Origin: Methanobacteriota archaeon
GTDB taxonomy: Archaea; Halobacteriota; Methanosarcinia; Methanosarcinales; Methanosarcinaceae
Assembly (NCBI GenBank): GCA_023399215.1
Contig: JAEWQJ010000014.1
Location: forward strand, 1 to 64,000
Length of the DNA stretch: 64,000 bases
Direction of reading: 5' to 3'
Shown here: positions 51,796 through 60,127 of the stretch, piece after piece
Numbering within the stretch: position 1 is the stretch's first letter
Layout of the letters: the number at the start of each line of letters is the position of its first letter
Translations under genes and position numbers: made by a program
The notes under the pieces: generated by a model
Databases searched by the model: none
Seen by the model: the letters and a program-made list of their open reading frames with translations, nothing else
What the model was told of the DNA's origin: nothing

Positions 51796-53376
51796 TTAAC
51801 CGAGGGCCTTTCTTATTTTTCCCATTTTGGTGAGGGTCGAGCATACAAGCTGGGAAACTTCCTCGTCCATACAATTTCCTTTACTTCCTGCCTGCAGGAG
51901 ATCAGGCTGCATCATTTCTACCAGGATGCGGTATGAAGGTTCGGGGCTGGTTTCAAGATCAAAGGTCTCATGCAGGATATCGAAATCTTTGCGGACTTCC
52001 TTCAGGCATTCACTTGATAGGAAGCGAGAAGCTACATTGAGATCCAGATATCCCGATGCAAACTTCAGGTCACCTGCAAGGGAGGGGAAGTATTTTGTAA
52101 GCAAGTTTTCACAGGCAGCTTCTCCGAGTTTTTCCCGAGCTTCTTCAAGAGCACGGCCTGTCCCTATGAATTCCGGAGGCAGGCCTATGGAATAAAGAGC
52201 GCCTGTAAACTTGATTGCCCTTGGAAGCCGAAGGTCTTCAGAAGGCATACTGGCTTCAAGCTCTTTTCCTATATCGGTACGGCAGAGGTTAACCAGGCCT
52301 GAGATATCAGGAGCACTTCTTGAATAGCCACCCGTACCTTTGTGCATAAGACGATCCCGTTGCTGTGGGAGAAGGTCAGCTATCCGGTTTATCGTAGGAG
52401 CCAGTTGCCTGATAATCCTGCTGTAGCTTGCCCCAAATATCCCAATAAGGTTTATTATTTCTTCTTTTTCTTCGGCCGAAAAGAGTTCAGGCGTTTCAGG
52501 TAGTCTGTCCTTTGCAAGTTTTACCAGAGATTCAGCGTCCCCTTTTTTATGGCTGTACCTGAGCGCGGACTGGAGAGTAATGGTCCCGACTCCCTGGTAT
52601 TCCCTGAAAAAGTTCTCTGCATTCTTCAGGTCCAGGTGTCCTCTGAAAGGCAGCGTTCCTGCTCCGAATATAATGCCAGTTTGGGTGTCAAGTTCGGAAT
52701 TTAGTTCACAGATTCCGTTTATTGCGTATTTGCATGAAAGCGTGCTCGCAATGTGCCCAAAAGAGAGAGCAGAGTCGGATTTGCCCAGAAACACCCTGAA
52801 TTTCTCAGGAACTGTCCCAAAGTGCCCTTTCCAGGCAAGAATCGTATTTTCTGCAAGTTCTTTTGCATGCAGCAGCGCAGGAGCATCCTCTATAAGAGGA
52901 ATTATGCGGGGGACTTCCATTGAAAAACCAAATTCCTTTTTTGCAAGCTCACTTACGTCTACCATATGCTGTTGAGCTCCAATAATTTCCCTGACGCTGT
53001 CTGTCATGGGGTGCACAAACTCATTGATTGCCTGAACATCCGAGTATTCAAGAGCATTGTGATTAGCCTCAGCAATTGACATCATAACCATGAGCTGCCT
53101 GAATCGGTTTTCCTGAACCGCACTCGGAGCTCGAGGAGTGATAAAAATATCTTTTCCTGGGATCAGATCTGTTTCTTCTATGAATTTTGATACAATCTGG
53201 ACATTCTGATGGTAGGGAGTTGCCTTCCCTTCATAATCCGGCATGTACTCATCACAGCCGAATATCTGTGCAGCCTCTATAGCTTCTTCAGGCTCTTCCT
53301 GCGTCGCAATATATTTTGACGCCGAGTCCGGATGCTGGGTACACATTACTTTTGGAAAAACGGTTTTTCTACTCAT
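51796..53376 (-). CDS. ppcA: Phosphoenolpyruvate carboxylase, archaeal type
   Basis: 526 residues from MSRKTVFPKVMCTQHPDSA; an ATG five codons upstream is less likely because the shorter start matches the family N-terminus as I know it. Fixes bicarbonate on PEP to form oxaloacetate for anabolism. Archaeal PpcA is about half the length of the bacterial enzyme, as here. Marks: TPRAPSAVQENRFRQLMVMM, VFLGKSDSALSFGHIAS, GTLPFRGHLDLKN, GTITLQSALRYSHKKGDA, HKGTGGYSRSAPDISGL, LPPEFIGTGRALEEAREKLG and the C-terminal QAGSKGNCMDEEV. Monocistronic. Confidence 0.9.
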   Translation of the reverse strand: MSRKTVFPKVMCTQHPDSASKYIATQEEPEEAIEAAQIFGCDEYMPDYEGKATPYHQNVQIVSKFIEETDLIPGKDIFITPRAPSAVQENRFRQLMVMMSIAEANHNALEYSDVQAINEFVHPMTDSVREIIGAQQHMVDVSELAKKEFGFSMEVPRIIPLIEDAPALLHAKELAENTILAWKGHFGTVPEKFRVFLGKSDSALSFGHIASTLSCKYAINGICELNSELDTQTGIIFGAGTLPFRGHLDLKNAENFFREYQGVGTITLQSALRYSHKKGDAESLVKLAKDRLPETPELFSAEEKEEIINLIGIFGASYSRIIRQLAPTINRIADLLPQQRDRLMHKGTGGYSRSAPDISGLVNLCRTDIGKELEASMPSEDLRLPRAIKFTGALYSIGLPPEFIGTGRALEEAREKLGEAACENLLTKYFPSLAGDLKFASGYLDLNVASRFLSSECLKEVRKDFDILHETFDLETSPEPSYRILVEMMQPDLLQAGSKGNCMDEEVSQLVCSTLTKMGKIRKALG

Positions 53377-53391
53377 GAAATGAATCCTCAT

Positions 53392-54017
53392 TGTGTACAG
53401 CTCAGACCTTAGGTTGCTGCTGAACTGATTATTAACTTACTATAAAATCCGCTACTGATTTTCTTACTGAATCCTTTAGCGGATTTATTACTAAACTTGT
53501 AATTCTTTTAGTGAATAGCAGGTAAATTTCTTTATTGTTAACCCTATATTTGGTGCAAATCAGCATCGAACCATATTGTTTACCCTGTAATAAATGTTTC
53601 CGTTTACAATAAGTTGACATATATAACCTGAGATAACAAAAACTACTACAACTATAACGAAACTACTGAGAATTGTACCCTGAAGCCTCAAGTAGAAAAG
53701 ATTATTCTGTAAACAAATATGCAAAATTATCAAGAGAGTTATAACTACAAACTTTTAAAAAGAGTTTGATCAAAAAAGGAAAACTGCCTGTCCCTCACTT
53801 TTAAAAAACGGCTTGTCCGCAACCCTTTTCAAAAAACTGCTTGTCCGCAACCCTTTTCAAAAAAGGCTTGACCGAAAACTCCAGCAAAATGTCTTAGTCG
53901 ACGTGATCAAACAGTGCAACGGTTGTAGCACAAGCCTTTTCAAAAAAGGCTTGACCGAAAACCCTGGCAACAAAGTGGTTGGCGTGATCAATTGCATAGA
54001 AAGTTAGATAATTGTAA
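53392..54017. other. Gap upstream of ppcA, with REP-like repeats
   Basis: Contains the ppcA promoter region (AT-rich up to about 53760) and then REP-like repeat copy 4. The 62- and 64-codon frames in this stretch are low-value, the second being made of repeat sequence. Confidence 0.55.
53790..53998 (+). repeat. REP-like dispersed palindromic repeat, copy 4 (compound)
   Basis: Three AAAAAACTGCTTGTCCGCAA-type units, GGCTTGACCGAAAACTCCAG, GACGTGATCAAACAGTGCAA, then a second partial copy CAAGCCTTTTCAAAAAAGGC, TTGACCGAAAACCCTGGCAA and GGCGTGATCAATTGC. So two elements are joined head to tail. It abuts the 3' end of the zinc-ribbon protein gene. Confidence 0.72.
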
Positions 54018-54761
54018 TTATTTAATAATTCTGAACCTTTTACTTAGTCTGATTTCATGGTAGCCGCAGTTTCTGCATTTAAAATACCTTATTTTCTTTT
54101 TGGGAATGTAATTTAATACATCAATGTTTCTATATTCTTCTATTGCATGCTCTTCCCCGCATTCCTCGCAGGTGTCTTTTAAATTGCCCTGTACTTTTTC
54201 GTGATGGTGATCTATGGGTTGAGGTTCAACTTTTATATCTTCATACCCACAGTTTATACAGTGCCAGTATTGTGTCAGGGTTTTTGTATAGGCATCGATT
54301 TTGCTTTCTTCTGTTACGAGTGGAGCCTGAAATTCCTCAAAAACTAAATGCTTCCCGCATTTCTCGCAGTATGAGTCTGTACAATAGTTCTTTATGGCTC
54401 TGTAATAACCAAACATATAAAGAAAAACAATTTCTGACACAATCATTAGGAATCTTCCGGCTGATAAAAGAAAGCTTTCGGATTTTGCAAAGAAATGAGC
54501 AGGGAAAAACATCAAAAACAGGAATAGTAGCATTGAAAGAAGGAAGAGTTTTGAGAATAACCTGGCTCTTTTTTGAATTTCTTCTACTCCAAGCTTATTT
54601 ACCAGATTAAAAGCTTCTTCCATGCTTTCAGGGCTATATCTTGGATTTAAGTTCTGGGTCATTTCCACGACGTCATTTTCAGGATCTATCTTATAGCGAA
54701 TGCCTTCATAAAAAGCCTGATATGAGCCCGATGGAAACCTTATGCGTTTGTCTTTTGCCAA
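54018..54761 (-). CDS. Membrane protein with two C-terminal zinc-ribbon pairs
   Basis: 247 residues. N-terminal part (about 1-65) is soluble and includes FPSGSYQAFYEGIRYKIDP; two membrane helices follow (about 70-90 and 95-125). The C-terminal half has four Cys pairs: YCEKCGKHL, HCINCGYED, TCEECGEEH and FKCRNCGYHE, grouped as two zinc ribbons or rubredoxin-like knuckles. I do not know the family. The design, with paired zinc ribbons on the cytosolic side, suggests a nucleic-acid or protein-binding membrane anchor. REP-like repeats lie at both ends of its intergenic space. Confidence 0.65.
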   Translation of the reverse strand: MAKDKRIRFPSGSYQAFYEGIRYKIDPENDVVEMTQNLNPRYSPESMEEAFNLVNKLGVEEIQKRARLFSKLFLLSMLLFLFLMFFPAHFFAKSESFLLSAGRFLMIVSEIVFLYMFGYYRAIKNYCTDSYCEKCGKHLVFEEFQAPLVTEESKIDAYTKTLTQYWHCINCGYEDIKVEPQPIDHHHEKVQGNLKDTCEECGEEHAIEEYRNIDVLNYIPKKKIRYFKCRNCGYHEIRLSKRFRIIK

Positions 54762-55890
54762 TAGATCAGCGGCCCGTTTCTGGTTAGATTAGCTGTTATT
54801 CGTGAGTAATTTTATATCACAAGGCATAATAAATGTTTTTCCAGCAGAGCTACGGCTCTGTAGCCCGAGTTCCGCAAGCCTATTCAAAAAACTGCTTGTC
54901 TGCAAGCCTTTTTAAAAAAACTTGAGCGAAAATCCCAGGCAATGTTTGGGTTTGAGAGTCTTATCCTCCAATCCCTGTCCGGCGTGATCACAAGCCTTTT
55001 CAAAAAAGGCTTGAGCTAAAACCACTGCTAAATCTAAAATGTCATGACGGTGTGATCACAAGCCTTTTTTAAAAAGGCTTGAGCTAAAACCACTGCTAAA
55101 TCTAAAACGACATGACGGCGTGATCAACCGGCGCAACGGTTGCGGTTCAACGCTTCGCTCAAGAATGCTGAGTTATAGTTAAGATACTGAGCTATGCTCA
55201 AGGAGGGCTAATTTATTATAAAGTAGTATTAATTTTGCTCAATCTGCTCGGTTTTAAAGATCTTGTAATTAGATTATCAGCTGTGAACACTTTTGAAATC
55301 AACAGGTCTTATATCCCGAGTATTTCTCAGGCTCACAGGAAACTGGAGTTCTCCAGGATTTACTTCGCAATCACACCATCACAGTCTCCTTTCCGTTCCC
55401 TTCTGCTCTACTAAAAAGACTTAGAAAAACCATTTTGTACTTAATTTAGAAACACTATTTAGAAACACTGGCAGTAAAAATTTACAACTGTTATAAAGTA
55501 CTTTTTGGAGAAACGATTAGACTTAAATTATATATATCATGAGGTAGACTAGGATGTGGGCATCTGGGAAGGTCAAAAGAGGCCTTTTAACCTTTTTTAA
55601 TAACCCCCAACACCCCCACTCCCCAATATCCAGATGCCCAATTTCCATATTATCAGTTTTTCTAATTCTGTTTCAAGAGTACAAATTGAGTTCCTCTTCG
55701 ACAGTACGTAATATATTTATCTCACTTCATTTACTCAAGCGGACTGATTTTAAGTACAGATATCGAGTTTAGCTAAGAAGCTTATTTTAGGCAAAATCAT
55801 AGAACTAAGTTTAGCTGGTTAGACTCTTTCCTGACGAGAAATAAAAAAGATTTACACGAAATGAAAAAATTATTTAAAAAATTAAATGAA
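54762..55890. other. Gap with REP-like repeats and no gene
   Basis: 54869-55160 is REP copy 5 (listed). From 55200 to 55890 there is AT-rich DNA; a 72-codon plus-strand frame at 55554-55772 lacks a ribosome site and recognisable sequence. Nothing else visible. Confidence 0.55.
54869..55160 (+). repeat. REP-like dispersed palindromic repeat, copy 5 (array)
   Basis: One full element plus two tandem copies of a roughly 77-bp unit (about 54986-55062 and 55063-55122: GTGATCACAAGCCTTTT, GGCTTGAGCTAAAACCACTG, CTAAATCTAAAA, CATGACGG). It ends GGCGTGATCAACCGGCGCAA, CGGTTGCGGTTCAACGCTTC. This is the largest cluster in the window. Confidence 0.78.
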
Positions 55891-55961
55891 GCCAAGGTCC
55901 GGATTTGAACCAGGACTGAATCGCTCTGCTGGCGATCGCGTAACCGCTCCGCCACCTTGGC
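55891..55961 (-). tRNA. tRNA-Cys (anticodon GCA), with A at position 33
   Basis: 71-nt cloverleaf on the minus strand. The acceptor stem GCCAAGG/CCTTGGC is perfect. The D-arm has GCG/CGC with loop AGCGGTTA, and the anticodon stem is ATCGC/GCGAT. The anticodon loop CAGCAGA gives GCA at positions 34-36. The variable loop has 5 nt, and the T-arm CCTGG/CCGGA has loop TTCAAAT. The discriminator base is T, as expected for Cys. No CCA is encoded. Two oddities: position 33, almost always U, is A, and the first T-stem pair is C.A. It may be a specialised isoacceptor or a decaying gene. A TATA box lies upstream. Confidence 0.75.
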
Positions 55962-55984
55962 AATCTGTGGAGCCTAATACAGCA

Positions 55985-56005
55985 TATCAAATATATAAAT
56001 ATATA
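55985..56005 (-). promoter_or_regulatory. TATA box of the tRNA-Cys gene
   Basis: On the minus strand TTTATATATTTGATATG lies about 25-40 bases before the tRNA 5' end, the normal spacing for archaeal stable RNA genes. It suggests the tRNA is still transcribed. Confidence 0.5.
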
Positions 56006-56436
56006 GGTCGCCAGGTATTATCACGCATGCTGTGAGGTTTTTTTATAAAATAAATTTAAAAGTAATTTTCATATTTTTATATACTATTTTTATATAATAT
56101 TTTTAGGTTATAAGTAAGAAAAATTCACTAGCTTTTATCTTTAAAAATGCTTTATTTTTGTTTTCTCCTTATTAAACTGGATCAGCATTCTGTTTTCAGA
56201 GAATAAACATTTAATATCTCCTTTTGAGACGAAAATGAAAGATTTACTGTAAAGAGTTACTGTAAATATTTACTGCATTCTGTAGCCAAAACCCTCTATT
56301 TTTGTTTGTTTTTGCTTTTCCGAACGTGCTAGAGTATTGCTCGGTGGAAAACCGATTACAACTGCCGATTATGTTTTTTGGGTAAGAATCATAACTTTAC
56401 TTTTAGGCGATAGCCCTTCTAGATTAGTGAATTTAG

Positions 56437-56530
56437 CTGAGCCGAAGCAACGTCATTAGCCGTCTTAGGTGGAGCTTTTCACGCACGCAGTGCGGCCTTT
56501 AAAAAAAAGAAGTTGAAAAGTAAGTTCAGT
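56437..56530. ncRNA. Module B, copy 1: conserved 94-nt element, candidate RNA
   Basis: Begins CTGAGCCGAAGCAACGTCAT and ends GAAAAGTAAGTTCAGT, with a GC-rich centre (CACGCACGCAGTGCGGCC) in very AT-rich surroundings. High conservation between copies in non-coding, AT-rich DNA suggests either recent duplication or a constrained RNA. The strand is undetermined. Confidence 0.35.
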
Positions 56531-56787
56531 ATTTTTATATTTTTTAAAAATGAAAATTCACTGATTCCTGCCTGTAGAAATTCTTTTTTGTTTTTTACTT
56601 TTTTGAACTGGCTCGAATATTATATTTGTAGAAAATAGATATTTAATAGGTTTTTTAAAAAATAACTAATTTACGGACTCTTGCCTGTGAAAGCCGTTTA
56701 TTTTCGTTTTTTTGCTCTATTTAGACTGGTTCGAGCATTCGCTCGGTGGAAAAACAGGTTATGGATGACTATATGTTTTTTCGAGTG

Positions 56788-56909
56788 ATAACTATAACTT
56801 TAGTTTAATTTAATTTTTAGGTATCTACACCTTTAGATTTATAAATTAATAACTATAACTTTAGTTTAATTTAATTTTTAGGTATCAGCACCTTTAGATT
56901 TGTGAATTA
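56788..56909. repeat. 61-bp tandem duplication
   Basis: Two units (56788-56848, 56849-56909) beginning ATAACTATAACTTTAGTTTA and containing TTTTTAGGTATC and CACCTTTAGATTT; they differ at about four bases. It lies between a module A and module B copy 2. Confidence 0.75.
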
Positions 56910-56910
56910 A

Positions 56911-57004
56911 CTGAGCCAGAGCAACGTCATTAGCCGTCTTATGTAGAGCTTTTCACGCACGCAGCGCGGCCTTTAAAAAAAAGAAGTTGAAAAGTAAGTT
57001 CAGT
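56911..57004. ncRNA. Module B, copy 2: conserved 94-nt element, candidate RNA
   Basis: Same length as copy 1 with five base changes (GA/AG, G/T, G/A and T/C in the GC-rich centre). Followed directly by the 27-bp tandem repeats. Confidence 0.35.
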
Positions 57005-57110
57005 GTTTTTGTTTTTATATAAGTGAAAAGTGTTTTTGTTTTTATATATGTGAAAAATGTTTTTGTTTTTATATAAGTGAAAAGTGTTTTTGTTTTTAAA
57101 TAAGTGAAAA
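57003..57110. repeat. 27-bp tandem repeat, four units
   Basis: Unit GTGTTTTTGTTTTTATATAA GTGAAAA, with one-base changes (TATATG, AATG, AAATAAG). It directly follows module B copy 2. Confidence 0.75.
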
Positions 57111-57290
57111 TTTACTAACTCCTTTCTGTGAAAAGCCTTTTATTTTTTCTTTTTGTTTTTTTCGGCTTGGCCCGAGCTTCGCTCGGTGAAAGACAGGTTT
57201 TAGACAATGAATATGGTTTTTCGGAGATTTTTATCACATTATTTCTCATTTTTAGGTTGGGCTCAACTTCACGAGTTTTGCTTTGCAGCT

Positions 57291-57863
57291 TTCAGGTCTT
57301 ATCGATGGGCTCAAGAAATATTTTTATTTGTTTGGTTCATAAAAAAGTAAGTTTGGAGAAAGTTATTCTCCACTTTCCAGTTCTTGATAAACACTGCTGA
57401 ACTGTTCCAGCGTCAACTGAAGATTCTTAACGAGTTCGGCTGCAATCACGCCAGGCTTATAGAACTCCGTTATACTGGTAATATAATCATTAAACCAATG
57501 ACTAAAGTTTACTATATTTCACTAACAATTATATCGGTAAAGTAATATTATACGTTAAAAATATTATATAAGATGAACTCATGGTAGAATTTGCGTTCCC
57601 ATCTATCTAAACAAAACTCCACTAGCAACATCTAATCCATAAAGATCTGCGGCATACAATCAAAGGGATTAAAATTTAGATTCAGTTCTGAATTTTATTC
57701 CAAACCTCTTTTTAAACTGAGAAGCAAAAATTTTAATGTATTTCAGTGAATCCGGGCTTTCAGGTGGGAACGCAATCTTCCTTTAGACAAATTTTCTTTT
57801 CGCTTTTTCCTTCGCCTGAATTCATTCTCTTGAGTTCATTCTTTTGAGTTCATTCTTTTGAGT
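57291..57863. other. Gap with a possible gene fragment
   Basis: On the minus strand a protein-like frame without a start, SHWFNDYITSITEFYKPGVI then AAELVKNLQLTLEQFSSVYQ and ELESGE, ends at TAA 57363. A GTG with MKYSKL lies just upstream in another frame, so this is probably a short decayed gene. Near the COG2509 stop codon, ATTCTTTTGAGTTC is repeated about three times (57820-57867). Confidence 0.4.
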
Positions 57864-59330
57864 TCATTCTCTTGTTCCTGCCTTTGCTCCTTCCTCCTTT
57901 TTGACCATTTTCATTATCCCTTCAGCTGCCAAAATTCCGGTAGCTGCGGCGTTGACTATGTCCCTCGAAAGCCCTGCCCCGTCTCCGGCTGCAAAGAGGT
58001 TTTTAATGCTGGTTTCCATTTGCCTGTCAACTTCAAGGTGCATTGCGTAGAACTTGACTTCAGGGGCGTACAGCAGGGTCGAATCTGAGGTCACACCTGG
58101 AATGATCTCGTTTAAGGTCTCAAGGCCTTCGATTATATCCATGACTATCCTGTGTGGGAGAGCCATTGAAATATCGCCTGGGGTTACGTCTTTGAGTGTA
58201 TTTACAACAAGGTTTTTTGCAAGGCGTTCTTTTGTGGAGCGCCGGCCCCTTCTCAGGTCGCCCATGCGCTGCAGAACTGGCTTTCCTCCCCCTATCGTGG
58301 TTGCAAGTTTCGCGATCGAACGGGCGTATTTTGTGGTGTTTTCAATTGGCTCGGTAAGCTCGATTCGGACAAGAAAAGCAAAATTGGTATTTTCAGACTC
58401 CGCATTTGCCAGGGAGTGGCCGTTAGTTGCAATAAAGCCTTCATACTCTTCTTTTACGACATATCCGCGCATATTCGTACAGAAAGTCCGGACAAAATCG
58501 TCGTAACGACGACTCTGGATATGGAACTTTGGGTCGCGGTTGATTTTTGTCACAGGGTCCATAACGATTGCAGGAACTTCAACCCTTACCCCTATATCAA
58601 TCCCGCCGTAGCTAGCTTTGATTCCGTGCTTCTCAATCATATCTGAGACCCAGTTGCAGCCCCGCCTTCCAGGTGATAAAAGCACATAACTGGCCCGGAG
58701 TTCTCGCCCATCAGAAAGTATAATGCCCCTGCAGGTCTCTTCCTCAATCAGCAGATCTTTTACCTCGGCTTCAAGCAGGAAGTCCACTCCTTTGTCAACA
58801 AGGTCCCTTTTAAATCGTCCTATAACTGCAGGAGCATTATCTGAGCCTATATGCCGCTGCTTTATCTCTATAAAACGGGCTCCTACTGAGGCCGCCCTGC
58901 GTTTAAGCTCCTCTATTTCAGGGCTTTCGGTCAGTAAAGCTCCCTGTGGAGCCCCAAATTTCAAAAAGACCTTATCTACTCTTTCTACGAGCTGCCAGGC
59001 TTCTGTTTGATCACCTGTCAGGTCTGCCAGGTCTCCTCCAACATCAGGCCGCAGATTTAAGGTTCCGTCCGAAAAAGTTCCGCAGCCTCCAACTCCACAC
59101 ATAATATCACAGGGTGTGCAGTGCATACAGTACGTCTGGGTTTTCATGGGGCAGAAGCGTTCATCTATGTCCCTACCCATATCCACAATAAGAATTTTCA
59201 GCGGCTTTACCTCCGCAAGCTCGTAAGCCGCAAACATTCCGGCAGGCCCTGCCCCTATGATTATTACATCGTAGTCCGAATTTTTCTCCTTTCTCTCAGA
59301 CAGTTTATTTTCATTCTCCATGTTTAGCAC
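57864..59330 (-). CDS. FAD-dependent dehydrogenase of the COG2509 type
   Basis: 488 residues. N-terminal FAD fold: YDVIIIGAGPAGMFAAYELAE (about residues 19-39) and LIVDMGRDIDERFCP. A cysteine-rich segment CMHCTPCDIMCGVGGCGTFSDG (about 68-89) is characteristic and might hold an iron-sulfur or metal site. LLSPGRRGCNWVSDM, a middle substrate domain, and LFAAGDGAGLSRDIVNAAATGILAAEGI at the C-terminus complete the pattern. COG2509 proteins are uncharacterised flavoproteins; the substrate is unknown. A second ATG four codons in (MENENK) is a possible start. Confidence 0.82.
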   Translation of the reverse strand: MLNMENENKLSERKEKNSDYDVIIIGAGPAGMFAAYELAEVKPLKILIVDMGRDIDERFCPMKTQTYCMHCTPCDIMCGVGGCGTFSDGTLNLRPDVGGDLADLTGDQTEAWQLVERVDKVFLKFGAPQGALLTESPEIEELKRRAASVGARFIEIKQRHIGSDNAPAVIGRFKRDLVDKGVDFLLEAEVKDLLIEEETCRGIILSDGRELRASYVLLSPGRRGCNWVSDMIEKHGIKASYGGIDIGVRVEVPAIVMDPVTKINRDPKFHIQSRRYDDFVRTFCTNMRGYVVKEEYEGFIATNGHSLANAESENTNFAFLVRIELTEPIENTTKYARSIAKLATTIGGGKPVLQRMGDLRRGRRSTKERLAKNLVVNTLKDVTPGDISMALPHRIVMDIIEGLETLNEIIPGVTSDSTLLYAPEVKFYAMHLEVDRQMETSIKNLFAAGDGAGLSRDIVNAAATGILAAEGIMKMVKKEEGAKAGTRE

Positions 59331-60127
59331 CCTTTATTATTTCTGTAATCAATGGAATAATCAGAAATTTCCAGTTTCAGAAATTTCCAACTTCAAAATT
59401 TCCAACTTCAAAATTTCAACCTTGAGATTTCCAGTTTAAATGTTTACAATTTGAAAAATTGAAATCCCTAAAAATTACGAAAAAATTAAAACAAAACCTG
59501 TTCAAAGTCCCTTCTTTAAACCTAAAATCTCAAACAAAAAGCTTAAATGACTCATAAATTGCTTTCTGTGTTCATTTTGTACTGAAAAGTCAATCTTATA
59601 ATCAACCTCACTTCAAATTCCTTCTCTATACGTATAGACGTGCTGAATCAAAGAAAGGCGGAAAATAGAGCTATAAATGATAAACAAAAACCTGCGACAG
59701 AGATAATTTTTTCAAATGAGTATCTCCCTCAAACAATTATCTCCCTCAAATGATTATCTCCCACAAACGATTTTTCTCTCTCAAACAGTTCTTTCCATAA
59801 AGCAATTTTCCCCTACTATTATCAGATATGGAGCTGTCCGTATAAAAAACTTTCATTCCGCTTGAAATATGACTTGAAATATCTGTATGTCTAGATAATG
59901 GACCATATTAAAGGATTTGAGGATTAAAAAACAATAAAAAGTAAATATATGAATTTAAAATCACCTAAATTGAAAATAACTCTGTAACCTACTCGATTTT
60001 TACTTAGTAAGTAATCAGAAATATATAATATGGAAAAATTAAGTCTATTAGTTCTCAAATCAGCTATTTTAGAGGATCTTAGATCTTGTTAGTGTGGTAT
60101 TTCTGGTTTAAAGGGGTGAAGTGACAG
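59331..60127. other. Gap between divergent COG2509 and surface-protein genes
   Basis: Repeats of AAATTTCCAACTTCA lie at about 59365-59440 and TTATCTCCCTCAAA-type units at about 59720-59770. A TATA-like GAAATATATAATATGG near 60018 and GGGGTGAAGTGAC before the start probably serve the surface-protein gene. No gene seen. Confidence 0.5.

Larger units (their letters stand above)
56230..57290. repeat. Modular non-coding repeat array
   Basis: Two module types alternate. Module A (about four copies, near 56270, 56552, 56672 and 57110) has a T-rich stretch, then a hairpin such as CGAGC-ATTC-GCTCG (56732-56745, 57173-57185) followed by GTGGAAAA or GTGAAAGA. Module B (56437-56530 and 56911-57004) is 94 nt with only five differences between copies and includes AGCAACGTCATTAGCCGTCT and CTTTTCACGCACGCAG. 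Smaller tandem repeats (61 bp and 27 bp) are embedded. No coding frame. Could encode structured RNAs. Confidence 0.7.
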
